Source of the DNA: UBA5862 sp002408105
GTDB taxonomy: Bacteria; Pseudomonadota; Gammaproteobacteria; Pseudomonadales; UBA5862
Assembly (NCBI GenBank): GCA_034189125.1
Contig: JAXHVB010000138.1
Coordinates: forward strand, 1-50,673
Length of the DNA: 50,673 nucleotides
Direction: 5' to 3'
Part shown: positions 1 to 7,346 of the stretch, one piece after another
Position numbering within the stretch: the stretch's first letter is position 1
Layout of the letters: every line of letters begins with the position of its first letter
The notes under the pieces: generated by a model
Told to the model about the DNA's origin: nothing
Databases searched by the model: none
What the model saw: the letters and a program-made list of their open reading frames with translations, nothing else
Made by a program: the position numbers and the translations under genes

Positions 1-1243
1 CGTCCGAATAGTTGCCTATGATGAAATCGGGTCGCCCTCCGAGCTCGGCGAGTAGATCCCGCTCAACGTCCATGGAGAAGCGTTCGAGGTACGGCCAGAT
101 CTCGAACCTAGAAATCCAGTGCGGAATGACATGACCCTGATCATCACGAAATGGAACCCGCAGAATTTGCGCGAACCGCGTCCCGGCAATGTGCTCGATG
201 CGCTGATCACAGGTTGTACCATCCGCCTCTGGAAGCAGTCGCGTGACCACAACCACACTGGGTTCGATCTCCAGGCCCTGCGCTTCGATGCGCGCCAACA
301 TCTCCTTTTCTAAGGCCCGCACCTGGTCCAGAATGTACACTACCTGACCCCCTGTGTCGGGGCGCCCGAGGACGTTCTCCTGGCCGAAGTATCCGTGCGG
401 ACTGAGAATGGCCACGGAAAAAATCATGGGCATTCTTGCTAGGAAATTCTCGAGGTTCTCGGGCGATGGTGCCTCGAGCAAATCGAGGAGCAAGGCCATG
501 GTGTCAATCACCCGCTCGGCGTCTTTTCCCCAGCCGGCCTCGAACCCGTACCCCTGAAGTTCACTGGCCATTTCCTTCCATGGCGTGGTCGGGTCCATCT
601 CACTGAGCATGGCCTCGGCGTCTCGCAGACTTCGGCGCAAATTGGCCACGCTGTCGATTTTTTGATTGAGCATCAATTGCTGTCCGCGGTACTCATGCAC
701 CCGCAGAAATTCGAGCAGACGCCGGTCGCCTTTGCCCAGTTCTTGAAACAGCTGGCTCGACAACCTGCGGTTCAGAAACTCCACGCCACGACCGATCGAG
801 CGCGACTCGCTCAAGCGGGGAAATTCGCGGGCGAAGGGGCTCAGGTCGATTTCCAGCAGCCAAGGGTCATTGTGGTCGAGCTGCAGCGCCACCCGCTCCT
901 TGGCTTTATGAAAGTCGGCGACAGGGACTGCGGTCACAGCCAGGGTGCCGCTATGGATCTGGAGGTATTCCCAGGTTGCCACCGCCGGTCGCAGCGCAAG
1001 CCACAGCCAGCCTGACTCCACCAACGCCTCCTGGGCAACCCCCATCAAGCGCTCGATCTCAGCGCCCGGCTCCGTGCCGGACTCCTCAGCGGCCTGGGCA
1101 TAGAGCGCACGCACGTCGCTGCTCAACAGCAGTGGACGCTCCGCACGGCTGAAGATGTGCATGAGCGTGTGCCCGAAGCCCGAGTGGGCGTGCAAAAAGG
1201 TCTCAAGGGCGGTGCGCAAATGAAAAGTGCTTTCAGCTTGCAT
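1..1243 (-). CDS. sus: Sucrose synthase, N-terminal half (cut by window edge)
   Basis: Sucrose synthase reversibly converts sucrose plus NDP to NDP-glucose plus fructose in the cytoplasm. Starting from ATG at 1243, 414 residues can be read without a stop before the left edge; family members are about 800 residues, so roughly half is present. The N-terminal regulatory region fills about residues 1-270. The glycosyltransferase domain then opens with the family signature around residues 281-300 (PHGYFGQENVLGRPDTGGQ), followed by the conserved block reading VVYILDQVRALEKEM. The start overlaps the stop of the fructokinase gene by 11 bases, so the two are probably co-translated. Bacterial enzymes of this family often prefer ADP over UDP; that preference cannot be read here. 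The active-site E-x7-E motif lies outside the window. Confidence 0.93.
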   Translation of the reverse strand, partial: MQAESTFHLRTALETFLHAHSGFGHTLMHIFSRAERPLLLSSDVRALYAQAAEESGTEPGAEIERLMGVAQEALVESGWLWLALRPAVATWEYLQIHSGTLAVTAVPVADFHKAKERVALQLDHNDPWLLEIDLSPFAREFPRLSESRSIGRGVEFLNRRLSSQLFQELGKGDRRLLEFLRVHEYRGQQLMLNQKIDSVANLRRSLRDAEAMLSEMDPTTPWKEMASELQGYGFEAGWGKDAERVIDTMALLLDLLEAPSPENLENFLARMPMIFSVAILSPHGYFGQENVLGRPDTGGQVVYILDQVRALEKEMLARIEAQGLEIEPSVVVVTRLLPEADGTTCDQRIEHIAGTRFAQILRVPFRDDQGHVIPHWISRFEIWPYLERFSMDVERDLLAELGGRPDFIIGNYSD

Positions 1244-2153
1244 TCTGGGGCTCCCAAACAGCAAGAAGGTTGGTGTACAGGCGCGGATCCTTGATGGTGG
1301 CACCCTGGCGCTTGCAGACCTCACCCGCAAACGCCTGAGCGCGCTCGAGCGTCTGGCGCAACGGCCAGCTGTGAACCAGTCCGAGGATCATGACGGCCGA
1401 AAACGCGTCACCGGCGCCCACGGTGTCGACCACTTCAATGGTTTCGCTGGGCGCCACCTCGAGGGGTGCAGGCGACTCGGCAGCGTAGACGATGGCCCCA
1501 TGGGCGCCCCGGGTGACGATCAGCTGCTGCCACCCGAACCGATCCATGAGCGCCTGAGGGTCGGCGCAGCCGGCGCAGCATCTCAGTGCCAGCAGCCGGT
1601 GCAACTCATCTTGGTTGAGTTTCAGACAGCAAGTCCCTGGCAAGAGCTCGCTGACGACCGCCTCGCTCCACCAAGGGTCGCGCAGGTTCAGGTCAACAAA
1701 CACTGGCAAGCCGTGCGCCGCTCGCAGTTTCAGCAACGCGTCGCGCGACCGACGGTGACGGAGCGCAAGCGTGCCGTGGTACAGCACGCCAGCCGGGGCC
1801 TCACCGAACTCAGGGAATTCGATGTAGTCATATGCCTGAGCATCCACAATCTCGTAGGTCGGCTCACCGCCAGTGAACTCGACACGCACCGAACCGGTTG
1901 GGTGCTCGGTATCGACTTGGACCTGCTCCAAATTCATCTGCCAGTCGGACATCGCATCGCGAACGCGCTGGCCAGTGGAGTCTGCACCAATGCGAGAGAC
2001 GAACTGCGGCGACAAACCGAAACCTTGCAGATGCCAGGCCACATTGAACGGCGCCCCACCCAAAACCTGGCTGCCATCCGGAAAGCAATCGAACAGCACT
2101 TCACCAAACACGATGGGGCGCTGGCCATGCGTGGCAGTATGGGCTGACTCCAC
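1233..2153 (-). CDS. PfkB-family fructokinase
   Basis: Likely ATP-dependent fructokinase making fructose-6-phosphate from the fructose released by sucrose synthase, whose gene follows with an 11-base overlap. The 306-residue product (typical length) has the PfkB sugar-binding glycine motif near residues 31-39 (LGGAPFNVA) and the C-terminal ATP/anion-hole motif DTVGAGDAF at 243-251, with the catalytic Asp. I chose GTG at 2153 because GGAGGA at 2162-2167 sits 8 bases ahead of it. An upstream in-frame ATG at 2330 would add about 59 residues unlike any PfkB protein and would leave almost no room for the divergent promoters. The family assignment is firm. Fructose as substrate is inferred from context; other sugar kinases share these motifs. 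Confidence 0.9.
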   Translation of the reverse strand: MESAHTATHGQRPIVFGEVLFDCFPDGSQVLGGAPFNVAWHLQGFGLSPQFVSRIGADSTGQRVRDAMSDWQMNLEQVQVDTEHPTGSVRVEFTGGEPTYEIVDAQAYDYIEFPEFGEAPAGVLYHGTLALRHRRSRDALLKLRAAHGLPVFVDLNLRDPWWSEAVVSELLPGTCCLKLNQDELHRLLALRCCAGCADPQALMDRFGWQQLIVTRGAHGAIVYAAESPAPLEVAPSETIEVVDTVGAGDAFSAVMILGLVHSWPLRQTLERAQAFAGEVCKRQGATIKDPRLYTNLLAVWEPQNAS

Positions 2154-2367
2154 AGGCAATGTCCTCCGCGTTGATTCAACGTCCAGGCAGTCGGGAGAGC
2201 CAACCGAGTCGCAGTCGGGCGACAAATCCACGGTTGCCAGCGTAACAGGTTGTCTAGAGGCTGGCATGTCCGTTAACGTGGATTCCAGGTATGCATGATC
2301 CATTGACCTCAGAAGGGCCATGTCGTTCATCGGCTCGCTCTGTCACAGCATTCGGGAGAGTCCAACC
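2154..2367. promoter_or_regulatory. Divergent intergenic region between the two sucrose operons
   Basis: This 214-base gap separates the leftward fructokinase/sucrose synthase pair from the rightward synthesis operon and must hold both promoters. No convincing -35/-10 pair was found by eye. A perfect 13-base palindrome (CGTTGA-T-TCAACG, 2169-2181) lies just upstream of the fructokinase Shine-Dalgarno. A 9-base direct repeat GCAGTCGGG occurs at 2187-2195 and 2211-2219. A good ribosome binding site (GGGAGAG, 2354-2360) precedes the ATG at 2368. The region is a plausible regulator-binding site for osmotic or sugar control, but that is inference. Confidence 0.5.
2169..2181. repeat. 13-base perfect palindrome upstream of fructokinase
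   Basis: The sequence CGTTGATTCAACG is a perfect inverted repeat around a central T. It abuts the fructokinase Shine-Dalgarno on the minus strand, so it could be an operator or an mRNA hairpin that masks the ribosome site. The symmetry is directly visible; the function is unknown. Confidence 0.4.
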
Positions 2368-4833
2368 ATGACACACACGGCGGTGATTCTTGCAGGGGGA
2401 CAGGGGTCCAGGTTGCGCCCTTTGACTGAAAACATCCCCAAGCCGATGGTCACGGTGCTGGGGCGACCCATGATGGAACACATTGTGCGCCACCTGGCCC
2501 GATACGATGTCAGCCGCACAATCGCCACCCTGCACTACCGAGCCCAAACCATCCGCAACCACTTTGATGACGGCAGCGACTTCGGGGTGCAGATGGATTA
2601 CACCCTGGAAACCGAGCCCTTGGGCACAGCAGGCTCGGTAAAACTCGCCGAACATTCGCTCACCGAGCCCTTTTTCGTGGTTGCCGGTGATGCCCTGGTG
2701 GATTTCGACTTCAATGCCTTCCGACAGTTTCACCAAGCCAGTGGCGCCCTGGTCAGCATCTGCCTGACCCGGGTGCGTGACCCGGGTGAGTTCGGCATCG
2801 TCATCACCGATGCCGAAGGGCGGGTGCAGCGCTTCTTGGAAAAGCCAGGGCCGGGCGAGGTGTTCAGCGACACTGTGAACACGGGCATTTACTTGATCCA
2901 GCCCGAAGTGCTCGCAGAAGTCCCAGTCAACCAAAGCTATGACTTCTCGGGAGACCTGTTTCCCAAGCTGCTGGCGCAAGGCAAGCCGATCTACGGCTAT
3001 GTCGCAGAAGGGTACTGGAGCGACATCGGCACCCTGTCCCAACTGCGCCAGGCCCACTGGGACCTGCTCGATGGCAAGGTGGACCTGCCCATCTCCGGCA
3101 CCCGCATCGGCGAGGGGGTCTGGATCGGCGAGGGCGCGGACATCGACCCGACAGCGGAACTCCGGGGCCCCTCATGGCTGGGGCGCAACGTGCGCATCCA
3201 CCCTGGCGCCCGCATCGGTCCTTACGCGGTCCTGACCGACAACAGCGAGGTGGAGCACCACTCGACCGTGAACCACAGCATTGTCATGCGCAACAGCTTC
3301 GTGGGGACCGGATCAGACATCCGCAACGCGATGATCGGCCCCAACAACATCGTGGAGGCTGGCTGCGAGGTTCGGGACGATGCAGTGATCGGCGCAAGCT
3401 GCCGCATCGGGCGGGATGTGGTGATCCGAAGCGGCGTGCTGATATGGCCCGAGAAGCAAATCGATGCCGGCGCCACGGTAATGGAGAACCTGGTGTGGGA
3501 GTCGCTTATGCGGCCCTCCCTGTTTGGATCCCGTGGGGTCTCGGGCCTCGCCAACCTCCACATCACCCCGGAGTTCGCCTGTGTCCTGGGTAAGGCCTTC
3601 GGCTCCTGGGCCGGCCCCGACCGCTCGGTGACCGTAAGCCGCGACGACCACCCGTTCTCGCGCTTGATCAAGCGCGCGCTGGTATCTGGGCTCATGTCGG
3701 TTGGCATTGATGTGCAAGACGCCGAAGCCAGCACCGCGCCGGTCACCCGTTTCGTTACCACGGAGCAGCGCCACACTGCCGGCGGAATGCACGTGCGCAT
3801 CGCTGACGAGCACCCCCAGGTTGGCCTGATTGAAATGTACTCGAGCGACGGCCTGCCCCTCGGCCGCAGCGCGCGGCGCAAGGTTGAAGCCACCTACTAC
3901 CGCGGCGATTTCCCCAAACGCTCGCTCAATCAAGTGGGCCACCTCCAATACGCCGGGCAAATCCAAGAGCGCTATCTCGAGCAGCTGACACAGCATGTCG
4001 ACCTCTCCGGCCTCGCCCACCACACCCGCCAAACCGTGGTGTATTGTGACGATGACCACACCGCGCACCTGCTTACCCAAACGCTGGGACGACGCGGCGT
4101 GCCCCACCTGCGCGCAGGCGGCCTGTCCGCAGGCGAATTGGAAGACAAGCTCCACCACCTGACCCAAATCGCCCGGCTGAACCACGCGGTCGCTGTGTAC
4201 ATCGACAAAAACGGCGAGGGACTCGAATTAATCGACGACCACGGCAACCGGCTCAGTCGGGCCCGCACGGAGGAAGTCATCACCGCTGCCTTCATCGAGT
4301 CGGCACCCACCAACGAGCCGGTGTTCCTCCCGCCAGACCACGCCGTCTTTCTGCGTACCCACGCCGAGCGCTGCGGGCGCGAGGTGGTGCTCACCCGCAA
4401 GGACCCATCGGCGCGCCTGGAGCAGGCGTTCGCCCAGGTACAAAGCGCCGTGGTGTGGCCTGAGTTCATGCACTACTACCTGGGGTTCGATGCGGTCGCG
4501 GCAGTGCTGCAGCTACTGGTGTTTCTTGGGAACCGCAACGTGACCCTGTTTGAGTACGAGCGATCCCTGCCACCGAGCAACCGCGACCAGTTCAGCCTCC
4601 ATTGTCCCTGGGATGAAATGGGTCGGGTGATGCGGGAACTCGCCCAGCAGACCAGTGTGGACCTTGAGTCCGTGCCCGAAGGGGTCAAACTCCGCTACCC
4701 AGAGGGGGAAGTGTTCGTGCTTCCGAGTTCCGATTTGCCGCAACTGGACGTCTCCGTCGAAGTCTCCGAAGACGTGACCGCCGCCCAGTTCGTCGACGAG
4801 ATCTATCGACAGCTGGGACGCATCATCGGCTAA
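2368..4833 (+). CDS. NDP-sugar pyrophosphorylase fused to a degenerate phosphomannomutase-like domain
   Basis: An 821-residue fusion. Residues 1-235 are a nucleotidyltransferase with the signature LAGGQGSRLRP (about 7-17) and FVVAGDALVDFD near residue 110. Residues about 245-370 are left-handed beta-helix hexapeptide repeats (for example IGEGVWIGEGADI). From about 381 a phosphomannomutase/phosphoglucomutase-like region begins (FGSRGVSG). The mutase chemistry looks lost: the phosphoserine loop (usually TASHNP) reads HTAGGMHVR near 469, and the metal loop (usually DGDxDR) reads DKNGEG near 613. Similar fused proteins are known in actinobacteria and cyanobacteria and are often named mannose-1-phosphate guanylyltransferase. 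As first gene of the sucrose operon it may instead supply NDP-glucose; the substrate is unproven. ATG at 2368 has a good ribosome site; an in-frame start at 2320 has none. Confidence 0.85.
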   Translation: MTHTAVILAGGQGSRLRPLTENIPKPMVTVLGRPMMEHIVRHLARYDVSRTIATLHYRAQTIRNHFDDGSDFGVQMDYTLETEPLGTAGSVKLAEHSLTEPFFVVAGDALVDFDFNAFRQFHQASGALVSICLTRVRDPGEFGIVITDAEGRVQRFLEKPGPGEVFSDTVNTGIYLIQPEVLAEVPVNQSYDFSGDLFPKLLAQGKPIYGYVAEGYWSDIGTLSQLRQAHWDLLDGKVDLPISGTRIGEGVWIGEGADIDPTAELRGPSWLGRNVRIHPGARIGPYAVLTDNSEVEHHSTVNHSIVMRNSFVGTGSDIRNAMIGPNNIVEAGCEVRDDAVIGASCRIGRDVVIRSGVLIWPEKQIDAGATVMENLVWESLMRPSLFGSRGVSGLANLHITPEFACVLGKAFGSWAGPDRSVTVSRDDHPFSRLIKRALVSGLMSVGIDVQDAEASTAPVTRFVTTEQRHTAGGMHVRIADEHPQVGLIEMYSSDGLPLGRSARRKVEATYYRGDFPKRSLNQVGHLQYAGQIQERYLEQLTQHVDLSGLAHHTRQTVVYCDDDHTAHLLTQTLGRRGVPHLRAGGLSAGELEDKLHHLTQIARLNHAVAVYIDKNGEGLELIDDHGNRLSRARTEEVITAAFIESAPTNEPVFLPPDHAVFLRTHAERCGREVVLTRKDPSARLEQAFAQVQSAVVWPEFMHYYLGFDAVAAVLQLLVFLGNRNVTLFEYERSLPPSNRDQFSLHCPWDEMGRVMRELAQQTSVDLESVPEGVKLRYPEGEVFVLPSSDLPQLDVSVEVSEDVTAAQFVDEIYRQLGRIIG

Positions 4834-4856
4834 CCCACAGAGCACGCGAGGGGCCC

Positions 4857-5660
4857 ATGGCCACAGAATTGCGCTTTTTGTTCGCGGCAGACCTCGACGG
4901 CACCTTGCTGCCCAACACCCGGCTGCCAGCACCGCCCGATTGTGTGGCGGCCACCCACGCCCTCCTTCAGCGGCTGCACAACGAAGGCATCCCAACCGCC
5001 TATGTCAGCGGACGCCACCTCGCACTCGCTCAAGCCGGGTGCGCCACTTACAACCTGCCGGCTCCGACCCACTGGGTGTGCAACGTGGGCAGCCAGGTCT
5101 TCGCCTCCGATGGGCAAGTGGACGACGGGTACGAGGCCCTGCTGGGCCCGCCCCTGGATGCCGAGACCGCCGAGACCCTCCCTGCGGTCTATGCCGGGCT
5201 CACCTGGCAAGAGGACGAAAAACAGGCGCCGCACAAGCTCAGCTTCTATTACCCGGCAGAAATGGAACCGGGCGTGCGCCAGCGCCTTGCTACAGACTGC
5301 GCGCGGCTGTTCCCGAATACCCGGCTGGTCTACAGCATCGAAGAGGCATCCGGACGCGCACTGATCGACCTGTTGCCCGCAATGGCCGGCAAATCCGGTG
5401 CCTTGAAGTACTTGGCGCGCCACCACCGCCTCGGCGTCGATCAACTCTACTTTGCTGGCGACAGCGGCAATGACCTGGACGCACTCACCTGCGGCCTGAT
5501 GGGTACCCTGGTCGGAAACGCCCCCTTGGATGTCCGCAGCGAAGCGCGACGATTGCAACAACAAGCCCCCGACGCCCGCGTCTACCTGGCCAATGCCCTC
5601 TATGGACTCGGCGTGCTGGAAGGGCTCCACCACTACCGCCTGGTTGCGCCGACACCGTAG
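4857..5660 (+). CDS. spp: Sucrose-phosphate phosphatase (HAD superfamily)
   Basis: Expected to hydrolyse sucrose-6-phosphate to sucrose, the irreversible last step of sucrose synthesis, in the cytoplasm. The 267-residue protein has the HAD class IIB motifs: nucleophile loop DLDGT (D12, D14), motif II YVSGR near 49-53, Lys near 179 in the GKSGAL stretch, and GDSGND at 201-206. Cap insertion follows motif II as in Cof-type and sucrose phosphatases. It starts 23 bases after the nucleotidyltransferase fusion with a strong GAGGGG ribosome site, and the SPS-like gene follows after 8 bases. The assignment rests on motifs plus this context; a mannosyl- or glucosyl-phosphoglycerate phosphatase would share the same fold. 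Confidence 0.85.
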   Translation: MATELRFLFAADLDGTLLPNTRLPAPPDCVAATHALLQRLHNEGIPTAYVSGRHLALAQAGCATYNLPAPTHWVCNVGSQVFASDGQVDDGYEALLGPPLDAETAETLPAVYAGLTWQEDEKQAPHKLSFYYPAEMEPGVRQRLATDCARLFPNTRLVYSIEEASGRALIDLLPAMAGKSGALKYLARHHRLGVDQLYFAGDSGNDLDALTCGLMGTLVGNAPLDVRSEARRLQQQAPDARVYLANALYGLGVLEGLHHYRLVAPTP

Positions 5661-5668
5661 GACCCGCC

Positions 5669-6919
5669 ATGAAGATCGCCTATTTCTGTCCACACAGCGA
5701 CCCCCTGGCGCAACCCGGTGAGCCAGACGCTGGAGGGCAATGCGTCTACGAAGCCGAAGTCACGCGAGCCCTAGCTGGTCAGGGGCACAGCGTGCGGTGC
5801 TTCACCCGCGCCTGGGGCGACAAGCCACCGCGCGAGAGCGTCTGCGACGGTGGCGAAGTGCACCGGATCCCCATGGGACCTCAGGGCTTTTTGCGCAAGG
5901 AGGAAATGGGACCCCACCTGGCTGAGTTTGTCGCCAACACAATCGCGGCGCACGGGGACTGGCTGGCCAAATGTGACCTCGTGCATGGCCACTACTGGGA
6001 TGGCGGTGTCAGTGGCCTCGGCGCCGCCCTGGCATTCGGCAAGCCACTGGCATTCACCAGCCACTCGCTCGGTGCGCTGAAACAGGCCCGGGTGCCCGAC
6101 CCCGACGGACAAACTTTCAATTACCCGCTGCGCCTGGCCGCTGAGGGTCGTGTGTTGCGATCGGCTGATCTCGTGGTGGCAACCAGTCAAGTCGAAGTGG
6201 AGGCCATCCACAGGGACTACCACTGCACACCGCTGCGCGTCCGCGTGGTGCCTGCAGGGGTGGATGTACACCGTTTCGCGCCGGCCACCGACCGCGCTGC
6301 GGTGCGCTCTGCCCTCGGGGTCGAAGCCGACTGGCTGCTATTTACGGTGGGCCGGCTGGATCCCAGAAAAGGGTTTCTCGAGCTGATCAACGCCCTACCG
6401 CCGCTTAAGGCTGCGGCCGCAAAGTCCGGCCGACGGGTTCGCATCATGATGCCGGCAGGTCCGCAGCGTCCCTCGGACGAGGAGCAGCGCTATCTGGCCC
6501 AACTGCGTGACCGGGCCGCTTCACTCGGCGTAACCGAATTGATCCACTGGTTTCATCGCCTCGACGACCAGGCGTTGCTGCAAGCCTACCAGGCCGCTGA
6601 TTTGTTCGTTTGTCCCTCACCCTATGAGCCTTTCGGAATGGTGATCGTTGAGGCCCTTGCGTGCGGGACTCCCGCGGTGGCCACCTGCCACGGCGGGCCA
6701 CCGGAAATTCTGACTCCGGGCGTCGACGGGGAACTCGCGGACCCTGGCGATCCAGAGGCCTTCGGCGCCGCACTGGTTGCCATCCTCGACTGCAGTGCCG
6801 ACGCACAGGCCATGCGCCGGTCGAAGGCCCGGAACACTGCGGTGCAACGGTTCTCTTGGGAGGCAGTCAGCGACCAGCTGCTCAGCGCCTATTCGACCCT
6901 GAATTCCACCCTGGGTTGA
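5669..6919 (+). CDS. sps: Sucrose-phosphate-synthase-like glycosyltransferase (GT4)
   Basis: Likely transfers glucose from NDP-glucose to fructose-6-phosphate to give sucrose-6-phosphate. The 416-residue protein is a GT-B fold group 1 glycosyltransferase. It has the N-terminal DAGGQ loop (20-24) as in sucrose-phosphate synthases, HGHYWDGG at 106-113 and SHSLG shortly after; the plant and cyanobacterial counterparts read HGHYADAG and GHSLG. The donor-site E-x7-E motif is at E320/E328 (EPFGMVIVEA). It lacks the C-terminal phosphatase-like domain of long enzymes, consistent with a separate phosphatase gene just upstream. Ribosome site AGGA lies 6 bases before ATG. Another GT4 disaccharide-phosphate synthase is possible, but the neighbours make sucrose the best reading. 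Confidence 0.82.
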   Translation: MKIAYFCPHSDPLAQPGEPDAGGQCVYEAEVTRALAGQGHSVRCFTRAWGDKPPRESVCDGGEVHRIPMGPQGFLRKEEMGPHLAEFVANTIAAHGDWLAKCDLVHGHYWDGGVSGLGAALAFGKPLAFTSHSLGALKQARVPDPDGQTFNYPLRLAAEGRVLRSADLVVATSQVEVEAIHRDYHCTPLRVRVVPAGVDVHRFAPATDRAAVRSALGVEADWLLFTVGRLDPRKGFLELINALPPLKAAAAKSGRRVRIMMPAGPQRPSDEEQRYLAQLRDRAASLGVTELIHWFHRLDDQALLQAYQAADLFVCPSPYEPFGMVIVEALACGTPAVATCHGGPPEILTPGVDGELADPGDPEAFGAALVAILDCSADAQAMRRSKARNTAVQRFSWEAVSDQLLSAYSTLNSTLG

Positions 6920-6945
6920 ACACCGCCCCCCCAACAGCCAGCGCT

Positions 6946-6974
6946 TTGCGTTGCCAGCGTGCTTGGATTATGTT
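6946..6974 (+). promoter_or_regulatory. Candidate sigma-70 promoter for the small protein gene
   Basis: TTGCGT (6946-6951) and TATGTT (6969-6974) are separated by 17 bases, just upstream of the gene starting at 7006. The -10 element covers an alternative in-frame ATG at 6970, which favours the ATG at 7006. Judged by eye only. Confidence 0.35.
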
Positions 6975-7005
6975 GCGGGGTCGGGCGAATGACGAGGGCA
7001 CCCCA

Positions 7006-7248
7006 ATGCACCAGGATCGGTTCAGCTTACAGGTTGAAACCCAGCCCGCCACGGGCGACCCACAGCCCCAGCGGTTCAGGCTGTGGGGTGGCATGGTGCA
7101 CGTTGAGGAAGTCATCGACCGCTGGCCGAGCGACGCCCGTGCCTACTTCAAGGTGCGTGGCGACGACGGTGGCATCTACATCATCGGCTACAGTGTGCCG
7201 CACCGCTCCTGGGACCTGCAGGCCTATCAGGCGCGCCCCGAGATCTAG
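7006..7248 (+). CDS. Small protein of unknown function (80 aa)
   Basis: I do not recognise this family. The product is 80 residues, soluble, acidic-to-neutral, with no signal peptide or membrane segment. It contains the stretches RLWGGMVHVEEVIDRW and GGIYIIGYSVPHRSWDLQAY, which look like a compact beta-rich fold. ATG at 7006 follows a GAGGG ribosome site; an in-frame ATG at 6970 would fall inside a candidate promoter. It sits alone, in the same direction as the sucrose operon, 86 bases after it and 98 bases before the R3H ATPase gene. No function is proposed. Confidence 0.65.
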   Translation: MHQDRFSLQVETQPATGDPQPQRFRLWGGMVHVEEVIDRWPSDARAYFKVRGDDGGIYIIGYSVPHRSWDLQAYQARPEI

Positions 7249-7346
7249 TCACAGCCGTTGCCGGGCCGCTGGGGGTGGTCAGGCGGCGGCGCCCCCGCGT
7301 ATGATGGATTGGAACCCTGCTGTTCGGGTCGGCACCCGCTGAGGCC

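Noticed and set aside
1227..2147. Plus-strand open frame of 306 codons opposite the fructokinase gene
   Set aside because: The minus-strand frame carries all PfkB motifs; the antisense frame is a by-product of high GC content.
2154..2330. N-terminal extension of fructokinase to ATG at 2330
   Set aside because: The extension resembles no PfkB protein, would consume the divergent promoter region, and the GTG at 2153 has a much better ribosome site.
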